Below, piece by piece: positions 25,766 through 34,062 of a DNA stretch of 64,000 bases. Every line of letters starts with the position of its first letter. Position 1 is the stretch's first letter. A program made the translations under genes and the position numbers. The DNA comes from Paraburkholderia caffeinilytica (lineage in GTDB: Bacteria; Pseudomonadota; Gammaproteobacteria; Burkholderiales; Burkholderiaceae): NCBI RefSeq assembly GCF_003368325.1, contig NZ_CP031467.1, forward strand, positions 124,001 to 188,000, read 5' to 3'. The notes beneath the pieces were generated by a model, which worked only from the letters and a program-made list of their open reading frames with translations, had not been told where the DNA came from and did not search any database.

Positions 25766-26695
25766 ATGCCATTTGACGAGCGCATGCTGAACGGTATGGG
25801 CGTGCTGACGGCCATTATCGACTGCGGCAGTTTCGCGGCGGCAGGCGTTGCGCTCGACATGTCGCAATCCGGGGTCAGCCGTTCGGTTGCCCGGCTCGAA
25901 GCGCGCCTCGGCATCCGGCTATTCGACCGCACCACCCGCTCGGTCACGCTGACCGACGAGGGCCGGCGCTTCTACGAACAGATCGTGCCGCTGCTCGGCG
26001 GGCTCGAAGAAGCCGCCGCTTCGGCGGCCCAGGGCGCCACGGCGGTTCGCGGACGTTTGCGCGTGAACATGGACCCGCTCTTTTCGCGCCTCGTGCTGGG
26101 GCCGCGACTCGGCGGCTTCATCGACAAGCATGCCGATCTGCAGCTCGAGTTGATCACGCGCGACCAGTTAGGCGATATGGTCGCCGACGGTTTCGATCTT
26201 GCGATCCGTTTCGGCGCCCCACCGGTTTCTACGCTGATTGCACGCAAGCTGCTCGACACGCGAATTCTGACCGTCGCCGCGCCCTCGTATCTGAAGAAAC
26301 ATGGCCATCCGGCCAGCCCGGCCGAACTCGAAAACGGCAAGCACGTGTGCATCAAGTTTCGCGATCCGCTGACGGGTCACCCGTTCAGTTGGGCGTTTCA
26401 TCGCGGCCGCAAGAAGACGACGATTACGCCGCGAGGCCGCCTGACCGTGAACGACGTCGGCACCTTGCATAGCGTGTGCGCCGCGGGCCAGGGCATCGCG
26501 CAGATTCTCGCGCTCGGCGCCGAGTCGTTGCTCGCCAACGGCAAACTGGTCGAACTGTTTCCCGAGTGGAGCGACGAGGTTTATCCGCTGTATGCGCTCT
26601 ATCCTTCGCGACACCATCCGCCGGCCAAGGTGCGGGCATTCTTCGATTTCATCGTTTCGCTGACGGGGAACCCGACGCGCGAAACGGCCGCCTGA
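25766..26695 (+). CDS. LysR-type regulator, CrgA-like
   Basis: 309 residues; AAGGGA precedes the ATG. N-terminal helix-turn-helix with GVLTAIIDCGSFAAAGVALD and MSQSGVSRSVARLEARLG. The effector domain has the CrgA/AaeR-type pattern (VRGRLRVNMDPLFSRLVLGP; DLAIRFG; FRDPLTG). Directly follows the MdtD-like gene on the same strand, 132 bases apart; target unknown. Confidence 0.87.
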   Translation: MPFDERMLNGMGVLTAIIDCGSFAAAGVALDMSQSGVSRSVARLEARLGIRLFDRTTRSVTLTDEGRRFYEQIVPLLGGLEEAAASAAQGATAVRGRLRVNMDPLFSRLVLGPRLGGFIDKHADLQLELITRDQLGDMVADGFDLAIRFGAPPVSTLIARKLLDTRILTVAAPSYLKKHGHPASPAELENGKHVCIKFRDPLTGHPFSWAFHRGRKKTTITPRGRLTVNDVGTLHSVCAAGQGIAQILALGAESLLANGKLVELFPEWSDEVYPLYALYPSRHHPPAKVRAFFDFIVSLTGNPTRETAA

Positions 26696-26832
26696 ATCGC
26701 GGCCGACAACGAAGAAAACAAGCTGCCCGAACGCCGCGACAAAGGGCGCGATCAGTCGCCGGGGGACTGTCCCCCAGAAAACCGGGTGAAGGCGTACCGT
26801 CAAGCGAGTCGAATTATTAAGCACTAGCCCAA

Positions 26833-26864
26833 GCGGCTTTGCTGCGTTTTAGCATCAAAGCCGC
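26833..26864 (+). terminator. Hairpin after the LysR gene
   Basis: GCGGCTTTG (26833-26841) and CAAAGCCGC (26856-26864) form a perfect 9-bp stem with a 14-nt loop, followed by ACAAATTTT. The weak T run makes it a likely but not certain terminator. The remaining bases from 26865 to 27022 are AT-rich and probably hold the promoter of the glycosyltransferase gene. Confidence 0.5.
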
Positions 26865-27022
26865 ACAAATTTTCCCCTTCGAACCGCTTTCACGATGCGG
26901 ACATTTCTTCCTATTTATTACGGATTATTTTTTCCCCGCAATGGACTATTTTGCTGCATGCAGCAATGTGTGCGCAAAGCGAACCGGCTGCCGCCCCTTA
27001 ACAGATAAGAACGGAGACGCCC

Positions 27023-28102
27023 GTGTTCACCTTCTCCACTCTCACGTCCGCGCCCTCTCCCAAGGTTTCCATTTGCCTGCCCACCTGCAACCGGCCTGAG
27101 TTGATCGCCGAGTGCATCGATTCCTGCCTCGCGCAGACGTATGGCAATCTGGAGATCGTGATCGGCGACGATTCAAAGGACCAGCGCACGCAGCAGTTGA
27201 TCGCCGAGCGCTATCCGAATGAGCCGCGCATCCGCTATGCGAGGAACCGGCCGTCGCTCGGTCAGGCTCGCAATGTTGCAAGCCTGTTCGCGCGCGCACG
27301 CGGCGACAAGATCCTGCTGATTCACGACGACGACCTCCTCACCACCGACGGCGTCGAAAAGCTGGTGTCGCTATGGAAGCTGCATCCGCAGCTCGAAGTG
27401 GCCTTCGCCGATCAGTACGAGGCCGATCACACCGGCGCCGTCGATTTCGAGGCCAGCGCACGCCTGAACACCGCGTTTCGCCGCACCAGGGACGCGGAAG
27501 GCTTACAGGCTTTGCCGGGCAGAACCGGACTGATCCAGATGTTCCCGAACAACGGCTGGATGGCCAACGCCGAACTCGTGAAGCGGATCGGCTACAAGGA
27601 ACAGTACGGCATGTGCTGCGATTTCGTGTTCGGCACCGAGCTCTGTCTCGCGGCGCGCAAGGTGTTCTATCTGCACGAATATGTCTCGGTGTACCGGAAG
27701 ACCGCGACGTCGATCTCACACAGCACGCGCGGCACGACGATTGCCGCGACAGTCAGTGCATACGCGTTCGTCAAGGCGCTCAAACTGCCTGCGCAACTGG
27801 AAGCGTCACGCAAGCTCGCGTTGCGCCGTCTCGCGCCCATTGTCGTCTCGGTTCATGCGAGGAATCGCCAGGCGGTGCCCGGGTTGAAGATCGCGTTCAC
27901 GCATCTGTTCGCCTACAACTATGGTTTCAGCACGCGGCTCTATTACCACCTGCTCATGCTCTCGCGTGCGGCTGTGAGCGTGCGGCAGCGCGCGACGGTG
28001 GCTGCAGTGGTCGCAGCAGCGCCGGCTGTCATCACCGAACCGGCCGCCGCCGTGACCGAGCTCGTTACGGAGCTCGTGAGCGATCAGTCCGAACTGGTCT
28101 GA
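27023..28102 (+). CDS. Family 2 glycosyltransferase
   Basis: 359 residues from GTG 27023 with GGAG upstream. GT-A fold: VSICLPTCNRPELIAECIDS at the N-terminus, nucleotide-sugar site GDDS, and the metal-binding IHDDDLL. After the catalytic domain (about 15-250) comes an Arg-rich helical region and an Ala/Val/Glu-rich tail. No membrane span is evident. It likely adds a sugar to a surface polysaccharide or glycolipid, but there are no neighbouring polysaccharide genes, so acceptor and donor are unknown. Confidence 0.85.
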   Translation: MFTFSTLTSAPSPKVSICLPTCNRPELIAECIDSCLAQTYGNLEIVIGDDSKDQRTQQLIAERYPNEPRIRYARNRPSLGQARNVASLFARARGDKILLIHDDDLLTTDGVEKLVSLWKLHPQLEVAFADQYEADHTGAVDFEASARLNTAFRRTRDAEGLQALPGRTGLIQMFPNNGWMANAELVKRIGYKEQYGMCCDFVFGTELCLAARKVFYLHEYVSVYRKTATSISHSTRGTTIAATVSAYAFVKALKLPAQLEASRKLALRRLAPIVVSVHARNRQAVPGLKIAFTHLFAYNYGFSTRLYYHLLMLSRAAVSVRQRATVAAVVAAAPAVITEPAAAVTELVTELVSDQSELV

Positions 28103-28223
28103 TGCTGACGTGGCGGCCGTAGCTGCCGTAGCTGGAAGCGAGCGCCCGTTCCTTCGCCGTAGCGCGTTCCATCGGCTCGATCGCTGGACAGGTATCGCTG
28201 GGGCTGTCAGGCGCGAGGGCTGG

Positions 28224-28285
28224 TCGGTAGTCGGTTAGTCGGTTAGTCGGTAGTCGGTTAGTCGGTTAGTCGGTTAGTCGGTTAG
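28224..28285. repeat. TCGGTTAG tandem array (8 units) running into a stop codon
   Basis: Six copies of the octamer TCGGTTAG and two heptamers TCGGTAG, uninterrupted. The right end overlaps the stop codon (28282-28284) of the permease gene, so the array begins inside the last codons and extends into the 3' flank. Confidence 0.9.
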
Positions 28286-29007
28286 TCGCCGGACAATGCC
28301 TGCGCGGCGGCCGATGCGCGTGGTTGCACGACGCGCTTGCGCCTCGTCAACGCATACGTCGCCACCCGGTCAAGCGCCGTGCACAACACCAGATAGAGGA
28401 AGCCGACGAACAAGAAGATCTGCGCGGGATACACCATCAGCCGATTGCTGACCTGCGTCGCGACGAACGACAACTCGCCGACGCCGACGATATACGCAAG
28501 CGAGGTGTCCTTCACCAGCGACACCCATTGATTCACGAACGAAGGCGCCATGATGCGCATCGCCTGCGGCAGCAACACATAGCGCAGTGCCTGCATGCGC
28601 GTGAGGCCGAGCGACAGCCCGGCTTGCCATTGACCGTCGCCGACCGCGCGAATGCCCGCGTGCACCGAGTGGGCAAGGTACGCGCCGCCGATCAGCGAGA
28701 GCGCGCAGACGACCGTCGCGAGTCCGGGGACATCGACATGGAAAAGCACGGGCAACAGGAAATACGTCCAGAAGATCAGCATCAAGACCGGGATCGCGCG
28801 GAAGAAGGCGATCACGAGCAGCAAGGGCACACGGGCGATGCGCCCCGCCAATGCCAACGCAATGCCACCCGCGACGCCGAGCACGGCCGACGCAAGCGCG
28901 GAACACAATGCAAGCACCAGCGTGAGCGCCGCGCCGCCGAGCGGTCCTTGCGGAAATGCGCCGACCAGCAGGTACGGCAGGTTATTGGCGAACAACGACC
29001 AGCTCAT
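28282..29007 (-). CDS. Amino-acid ABC transporter permease (second)
   Basis: 241 residues, about five membrane helices, with the HisM/GlnP-type EAA loop (SLGLTRMQALRYVLLPQAMRIMAP). Typical of polar amino-acid importers. Starts two bases after the stop of the first permease gene, so they are co-translated and probably form a heterodimer. The stop codon is embedded in an octamer array. No ATPase gene follows. Confidence 0.9.
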   Translation of the reverse strand: MSWSLFANNLPYLLVGAFPQGPLGGAALTLVLALCSALASAVLGVAGGIALALAGRIARVPLLLVIAFFRAIPVLMLIFWTYFLLPVLFHVDVPGLATVVCALSLIGGAYLAHSVHAGIRAVGDGQWQAGLSLGLTRMQALRYVLLPQAMRIMAPSFVNQWVSLVKDTSLAYIVGVGELSFVATQVSNRLMVYPAQIFLFVGFLYLVLCTALDRVATYALTRRKRVVQPRASAAAQALSGD

Positions 29008-29009
29008 GC

Positions 29010-29735
29010 TCAGCGCCTCGCGAACGAGCGGTCACGCGCATGCGCCACCGTATGCGAGACGGCTTCGATCAGCGCGACGGCGGCGATATACAACACGGTC
29101 GCCACACCGAACGCCTCGAAGGTTTTGAAGCTCTCCGTCTCGACCTGACGCGACGCGTACGACAGCTCGGCAAGACCGATCGCCATGGTCAGCGATGAAT
29201 TCTTCACGAGGTTCATGTATTGGCCAAAGAGCGGCGGCAGCGAAATGCGCACCGCTTGCGGGAAAACGACGTAGCGGAATGCCTGCAAAGACGTGAGCCC
29301 AAGGGCCGCGGCCGCAGCATGCTGACCCACCGGCACGCCGCGCAAACCCGCCTGAAACTCCTCGGCGATAAAAGCCGCCGTATAACACGTGAGCCCGACC
29401 CATCCGGCAACAAATTCGAACGATGGCCAGCGCAACGCGTACGCGCCGATGTGCACGCCATGCGGCGTGTTCAGCCATTGCATCAGGGCGTCAGGCATCA
29501 GCGTGGCCGCGCCGAAGTACCAGAAGAACAGTTGCACCAGCAACGGCGTGTTGCGAAACACCAGCACGTACGTGGCCGTTGCACGACTCAGCCAGCCATA
29601 CCGGGCATGACGCGCGATCGCCAGCACGAAGCCGGACAAGGTGGCGGCGAGCGCCGCCGTCAACGCGAGACCGACGGTGACACCGAAGCCTTGCCACAAC
29701 CACATCAGATACTTTGGAGCGAGCCACGCTTGCAT
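29010..29735 (-). CDS. Amino-acid ABC transporter permease (first)
   Basis: 241 residues with about five helices and the EAA loop ALGLTSLQAFRYVVFPQAVR. Partner of the following permease. A GT-A-rich 5' region made of 14-nt repeats provides the AGG of its ribosome site. The substrate-binding protein gene lies 169 bases upstream on the same strand. Confidence 0.9.
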   Translation of the reverse strand: MQAWLAPKYLMWLWQGFGVTVGLALTAALAATLSGFVLAIARHARYGWLSRATATYVLVFRNTPLLVQLFFWYFGAATLMPDALMQWLNTPHGVHIGAYALRWPSFEFVAGWVGLTCYTAAFIAEEFQAGLRGVPVGQHAAAAALGLTSLQAFRYVVFPQAVRISLPPLFGQYMNLVKNSSLTMAIGLAELSYASRQVETESFKTFEAFGVATVLYIAAVALIEAVSHTVAHARDRSFARR

Positions 29736-29742
29736 CTTTGAA

Positions 29743-29843
29743 CCTGTTTCCTTGAGCCTGTTTCTTTAAGCCGGCTTCTTTAAACCTGTTCCCTTAAACC
29801 GGGTTTTTTTAAAGCCGCTCCCTTGAACCGGCTTCTTTCGAAA
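29743..29843. repeat. Degenerate 14-bp tandem array between binding protein and permease genes
   Basis: Seven units of 14-16 nt such as CCTGTTTCCTTGAG, CCTGTTTCTTTAAG, CCGGCTTCTTTAAA, CCTGTTCCCTTAAA, with a partial unit (GCATCTTTGAA) at the left end. Read on the minus (coding) strand every unit carries a purine block such as AAGGGAAC or AAGGAAAC resembling a ribosome site, and the last one lies just before the permease ATG. Confidence 0.85.
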
Positions 29844-29904
29844 ACGCCGACGAGCACACCGCCAGCGTGCCCCTTGATTTCCGGGTGCTACCGCGACACC
29901 GCGC

Positions 29905-30726
29905 TCAGGTCTTGTCGCCGATCCTGAAGATACGCGCGAGCGGCGTCTTCGTTTGCGGGCCGAACCAGCGGTTGTAGATTTTCGCGGCCGAGCCGTCGGC
30001 CTCCAGTCCCTTCAGCGTGTCGTTCACGAAGCCAACGAGGCGCGTCTCGCCCTTCGGGATTCCGACACCCATGTAGTCGTTCGAAATCGTGAACGCCGGA
30101 ATCTCGTAGTTCTGCTTGTCCGGCACGTTGGCCAGCAGGCCGACCAGCTTCGGACCGTCCTGCGTGATCGCCTGCACATTGCCCGCGCGCAAAGCCGCGA
30201 ACGCGAACGGCGTGTCGTCGTACGCGACGATCGTGGCTTGCGGGAATTTCTCGCGCAGCGTGATCTCGTTGGTGGTGCCCTTGTCGGCACCCACGCGCAG
30301 GCTGTTAATCTGGTCCGCCGACTTCAGCACGCCCTTCTTCGCCAGAAACTGCTGGCCCGACGAGAAATACGGAATGCTGAAATCGACCTGTTTGGCACGC
30401 TCGTCGGTGATCGTGAAATTGGCGAGCACCAGGTCCACTTTCTTCGAGGTCAGGAACGGAATGCGGTTGGCCGGGTTGGTCGGTTGCAGTTCGAGTTTCA
30501 CGCCGAGCTTGTCGGCAAGCGCCTTCGCGTAGTCGACGTCGAGGCCCACGATATGGTTGCTGGTCGCGTCGACGTAACCGAACGGCGGATTGCTGTCGAA
30601 GGTCGCCACGCGCAGTACGCCGGCTTTCCTGATGTCGTCGAGACGGTCGGCATAGGCGAGTCCCGATACCGTCAGCGAGAGTCCCGTCAGTGTCATTAAC
30701 CAGGCAGCGAGTATTTTCGATTTCAT
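29905..30726 (-). CDS. Amino-acid ABC transporter substrate-binding protein
   Basis: 273 residues from ATG 30726; the longer frame from 30768 is less likely because the signal peptide starts at MKSKILAAWLM (cleavage after GLAYA). SBP_bac_3 fold: ADRLDDIRKAGVLRVATFDS, NPPFGYVD, GLDVDYAKALADKLG, ITDERAKQVDFSIPY. It captures a polar amino acid in the periplasm for the two permeases downstream. No ATPase gene accompanies the set, so the ATPase must be encoded elsewhere. Confidence 0.9.
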   Translation of the reverse strand: MKSKILAAWLMTLTGLSLTVSGLAYADRLDDIRKAGVLRVATFDSNPPFGYVDATSNHIVGLDVDYAKALADKLGVKLELQPTNPANRIPFLTSKKVDLVLANFTITDERAKQVDFSIPYFSSGQQFLAKKGVLKSADQINSLRVGADKGTTNEITLREKFPQATIVAYDDTPFAFAALRAGNVQAITQDGPKLVGLLANVPDKQNYEIPAFTISNDYMGVGIPKGETRLVGFVNDTLKGLEADGSAAKIYNRWFGPQTKTPLARIFRIGDKT

Positions 30727-31017
30727 TTTTATGGATCTCTTTGTGTGTGTGCGATGCGTGTTCAACATGCGTGCGATGTTTCAGAAACGGATGCGTGTTG
30801 GGGATATCCGCGGCAACCGTAAAATGCAACCGACGGTCACGCATGGGCGTCACATTAGCAGCGGCGCTACGCGCTTCGAACCAAGAAATGCTCCTGTGAT
30901 AAGCGCGTTTTCTGCTAAGCATCCACTCATTAGCAAACGCGTATTTGTCGCTTGGGCCGGCGCGTGCGGCTGATTACGATGGACCTCGAGCCGTTATCAA
31001 CCCGGAGGCCAACCGCC

Positions 31018-31239
31018 ATGTCCGACAGTGCCTGTTTCAAGCCGCGTGTGATCGAGCCGGTTGTCGTCAATCAGCCAGAAGGATTGGGGCTTGCCGTGGA
31101 ATTGTGGCTTGCGCATCCCGTCGATGGGATCGCGGGGCGCGCCGTGCAGATTCATTTGCGCAGCGATGCGAAGATGGCGCAAGCCGAGGCGCTGCGCGAC
31201 CTGCTTCATGTGCTGGGAACGGAGATCGTGGTGGCTTGA
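31018..31239 (+). CDS. Hypothetical 73-aa protein
   Basis: ATG 31018 with GGAGG ten bases upstream, TGA at 31237-31239. Compact sequence with alternating hydrophobic strands (VIEPVVVNQPEGLGLAVELW) and a C-terminal helix (AKMAQAEALRDLLHVL), so a small alpha/beta fold. No family is recognised. The region 30727-31017 upstream holds the divergent promoter region of the amino-acid binding-protein gene. Confidence 0.6.
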   Translation: MSDSACFKPRVIEPVVVNQPEGLGLAVELWLAHPVDGIAGRAVQIHLRSDAKMAQAEALRDLLHVLGTEIVVA

Positions 31240-31265
31240 GCGTGGGCCGTGCTTGCCTGCAGGAT

Positions 31266-31296
31266 AAAAAAAAGCGGCCGGGTTGCCCCGGGCCGC
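31266..31296 (-). terminator. Terminator downstream of kgtP copy 1
   Basis: GCGGCC (31274-31279) pairs with GGCCGC (31291-31296), with an inner GGG/CCC pairing; on the minus strand the stem is followed by eight T (31266-31273). It lies 54 bases past the kgtP stop and is convergent with the 73-aa gene. Confidence 0.8.
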
Positions 31297-31349
31297 CGTT
31301 CTCAAGCAGCGCTCATGCGCGCTGTTCGAGTCTATCGCCCAAGCTCACG

Positions 31350-32618
31350 CTCAAGGCTCGTGCCGCAGATACCCTTCTTTCGACGGATCGCGCATGCGCA
31401 GCGACACGAGGCCGGCGATCGCGCACAGCGCGGTCACATACCAGTAGAACGTCGACTCGCTGCCCACCGACTTCAGCCACAGCGCCACATACTCCGCCGA
31501 GCCGCCGAAGATCGCATTGGCCACCGCATACGACAGCCCCACGCCGAGCGCGCGCACTTCCGGCGGGAACATTTCCGCCTTGATCAGGCCGCTGATCGAC
31601 GTATAGAAGCTGACGATCGCCAGCGCCACCACGACCAGCCCGAAAGCCGCATACGGGCTCGTCACGTCTTTCAGCGCGTGCAGCAGCGGCACCGTGCCGA
31701 TGGTCGCGAAGAAGCCGAAGAACAGCATCGAACGACGCCGCCCGATGCGGTCCGACAACGCGCCGAATGCCGGCTGCATCACCATGTACACGAACAGCGC
31801 CGCGGTCATCACGTTGCTGGCCGTCTTGGCGTGCATACCCGCCGTGTTCACCAGGTACTTCTGCATGTACGTGGTGAACGTGTAGAAAATCAGCGAGCCC
31901 CCGGCCGTGAAGCCGAGCACCGTCGCGAAGGCGCCCCGGTGCAGCCACAAGCCGCGCAGCGTGCCGGCTTCCTTGCGCTGGCGCGTTTCCGCCGTGGTCG
32001 TTTCGTCGAGCGATTTACGCAGATACAGCGCGACCAGCGCCGCCAGCGCACCGATCACGAACGGCACGCGCCAGCCCCACGCTTTCAGTTCCTCGGTGGA
32101 CAGGGTCTGTTGCAGGATCACCAGCACCAGCAGCGCGCACAACTGCCCGCCGATCAGCGTGACGTACTGGAACGACGCGAAAAACCCGCGACGCCCCTTG
32201 AGCGCGACTTCACTCATGTAGGTGGCGCTGGTGCCGTACTCGCCGCCCACCGACAGCCCCTGGAACAGCCGCGCGACCAGCAGCAGCGCCGGCGCCAGCG
32301 CGCCGATCTGCGCATACGTGGGCAACACGGCGATCACCAGCGAGCCGCCGCACATCATGAACACCGACACCATCATGGCGGTCCTGCGTCCGCGCTTGTC
32401 GGCGAGCCGGCCGAAGAACCAGCCGCCGATCGGGCGCATCAGGAAGCCCGCGGCGAACACGCCGGCGGTGTTGAGCAACTGCGTGGTGGTGTTGCCGCTC
32501 GGGAAGAACGCCGGCGCGAAATACAGCGCGCAGAACGAATACACGTAGAAGTCGAACCACTCGACGAGATTGCCCGATGAAGCGCCAACGATTGCGAAGA
32601 TGCGGCGACGGGTGTCGT
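31350..32618. repeat. 1,269-bp direct repeat, copy 1 (kgtP)
   Basis: Matches 53953-55221 base for base at an offset of 22,603, except A31651/G54254, a synonymous change in a Tyr codon. Identity begins one base beyond the stop codon and ends 46 bases inside the 5' end of the gene. Confidence 0.95.
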
Positions 32619-32664
32619 GTGCGTCGTGAACCGTGGCCACGGATAGGTCGGTTAGGTCGGTCAT
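31351..32664 (-). CDS. kgtP: Alpha-ketoglutarate/H+ symporter, copy 1
   Basis: 437 residues, 12 membrane helices, MHS family. Very close to E. coli KgtP in [18 protein letters not shown], the inter-helix motif [29 protein letters not shown] and [20 protein letters not shown] C-terminal segment. Imports 2-oxoglutarate with protons. Only the first 15 codons differ from the second copy at 53954-55258. Own ribosome site (AAGGAAAG) and own terminator, so it is independently expressed. Confidence 0.93.
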   Translation of the reverse strand: MTDLTDLSVATVHDAHDTRRRIFAIVGASSGNLVEWFDFYVYSFCALYFAPAFFPSGNTTTQLLNTAGVFAAGFLMRPIGGWFFGRLADKRGRRTAMMVSVFMMCGGSLVIAVLPTYAQIGALAPALLLVARLFQGLSVGGEYGTSATYMSEVALKGRRGFFASFQYVTLIGGQLCALLVLVILQQTLSTEELKAWGWRVPFVIGALAALVALYLRKSLDETTTAETRQRKEAGTLRGLWLHRGAFATVLGFTAGGSLIFYTFTTYMQKYLVNTAGMHAKTASNVMTAALFVYMVMQPAFGALSDRIGRRRSMLFFGFFATIGTVPLLHALKDVTSPYAAFGLVVVALAIVSFYTSISGLIKAEMFPPEVRALGVGLSYAVANAIFGGSAEYVALWLKSVGSESTFYWYVTALCAIAGLVSLRMRDPSKEGYLRHEP

Positions 32665-32810
32665 TCTGTTGTCTTTCCTTGTCTTTAAACGGAGGTAGCG
32701 GTCGTGGCGCCGCCTTCACAACACGCGCATCGAGGTGCCGCACTGGCATCCATAGCGTGCGTGCGCGAATTTTACAGAATTGCAAGGGAAAGATGGGGGT
32801 TGGTTAGGGA

Positions 32811-33863
32811 CTATCCTGAGAGGCTCGTTGCAAGCTCTTCGAATGCTGCTTCGTGAGCGTCACGCATTAGCGATTCGACTTCGGGCAAGGTGCGGCGCAC
32901 AAGTGCGCGCGCCGATCGCGGAAGTTCGGCGCAGGCGTCTTCGATGTCGCCGGTGCGATGTTCGCCGAGCATGGCCAGCAATACCGACGCCTGGCGCACG
33001 TCCTTCTGTGATTTGACGAGCGTGTTCGTTCGCAGGCGCGACACGAGTAGTTTATGGATGGCAAAGCGGGTGGCGTCAGGCACGCGTACGGGCACGGCGC
33101 CATGCCGTGACACGAGCGTTCCGGCATGGGACCGGCCTAGCAGGTAGGCCAGATACGGCAAGCCCGTGGCATGCGCATTGAGCTCGGCCACAGGCACCGT
33201 GGGAAACGAGTCGTCATGCGAGGGGACCAGCAGGTCGACATGAAAGCGCGACTTCCCTGCTTCTGTAAACGATGTGGACGCCTCGCCGCGTTTCATGGCA
33301 GGGACCGGCACGAAGTTAATGCCGGTCTCCTTGAGCATTGCGAGCAGTCCGCCTTCGGGAAGGTTGACGAGCGCGAGCTGATGTCGGCGCGCGATATCGA
33401 TATCCTCGGTCTCGTATGAGATAGCCTTGATGCCGAGCGAGTTGAGAATCACGGCGTAAGCGTGCGAGCCGACCAGCACAGCCCCTGCCTCGAAAAGGCC
33501 GTAGTTGTAAAGAACGCCGACGGTAGCATAGGTTTTGTTGTCTGCCAGTTGAAAACCCAGCTTGCCGAGGTCACGGATTCGCGAGATGAGATCCTTGCTC
33601 AGATCGATGCGTCGGCGCACCTCCTCTACCCGGCTATCCACCTCTGGATCGCCCTTTGGACCGCCAAGGCTCTCCTCCTGCTTCTTGCCTTCCGGACCCA
33701 TGTACTGACGGGCGTAGTAGACAGCCTCGCCCCGTTTATGTTCGATAACCGTTCCGGGCGCACCCATCAGAACCTTGTCCTGAGTGGCGGCGGCCTGTTC
33801 GATGTTAGCGAACTGGGAGCAGTAGGCTTGTTCTTGCTGCTCGTAGAGAGGAAAAGGCGACAT
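32811..33863 (-). CDS. GSU2403-family nucleotidyltransferase-fold protein
   Basis: 350 residues. The nucleotidyltransferase core is visible as VLVGSHAYAVILNSLGI (Gly132-Ser133) followed by ETEDIDIAR with the metal-binding Asp154 and Asp156. An N-terminal helical part (1-100) and a C-terminal helical part follow the pattern of this poorly characterised family, related to MNT/AbiEii-type transferases that act in toxin-antitoxin and defence systems. AAAGG precedes the ATG. Two large palindromes upstream suggest tight control. No antitoxin partner gene is adjacent. Substrate unknown. Confidence 0.7.
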   Translation of the reverse strand: MSPFPLYEQQEQAYCSQFANIEQAAATQDKVLMGAPGTVIEHKRGEAVYYARQYMGPEGKKQEESLGGPKGDPEVDSRVEEVRRRIDLSKDLISRIRDLGKLGFQLADNKTYATVGVLYNYGLFEAGAVLVGSHAYAVILNSLGIKAISYETEDIDIARRHQLALVNLPEGGLLAMLKETGINFVPVPAMKRGEASTSFTEAGKSRFHVDLLVPSHDDSFPTVPVAELNAHATGLPYLAYLLGRSHAGTLVSRHGAVPVRVPDATRFAIHKLLVSRLRTNTLVKSQKDVRQASVLLAMLGEHRTGDIEDACAELPRSARALVRRTLPEVESLMRDAHEAAFEELATSLSG

Positions 33864-33869
33864 GGGACC

Positions 33870-33947
33870 TTTCAGTAATTTTTTATATTTTACTGAAAAA
33901 TCTCGGCTTGTGGTTTTTTCAGTACTTATTCACGAATTACTGAAAAA
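33870..33947. promoter_or_regulatory. Twin palindromic operators upstream of the nucleotidyltransferase gene
   Basis: Palindrome 1: TTTCAGTAA (33870-33878) and TTACTGAAA (33890-33898). Palindrome 2: TTTTTCAGTA (33915-33924) and TACTGAAAAA (33938-33947). Same half site, centres 47 bases apart, palindrome 1 directly beside the ribosome site. AT-rich compared with surrounding DNA; a TAAAAT -10-like box lies at the edge of palindrome 1. Confidence 0.75.
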
Positions 33948-33985
33948 TGGAGACCAGTCGACCCGTCAAACTCCGAATGACAAAA

Positions 33986-34012
33986 CCCCTGTTCGTAACA
34001 GACAAACAGGGG
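33986..34012 (-). terminator. Terminator of the prkA-yeaH-spoVR operon
   Basis: CCCCTGTT (33986-33993) and AACAGGGG (34005-34012) form an 8-bp stem with an 11-nt loop; on the minus strand TTTT follows. It lies 50 bases past the spoVR stop. Confidence 0.75.
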
Positions 34013-34062
34013 CTTCGGACAGATCAAAAAAACCAACCTCCATGCAACAGGACCGAGCGAAC

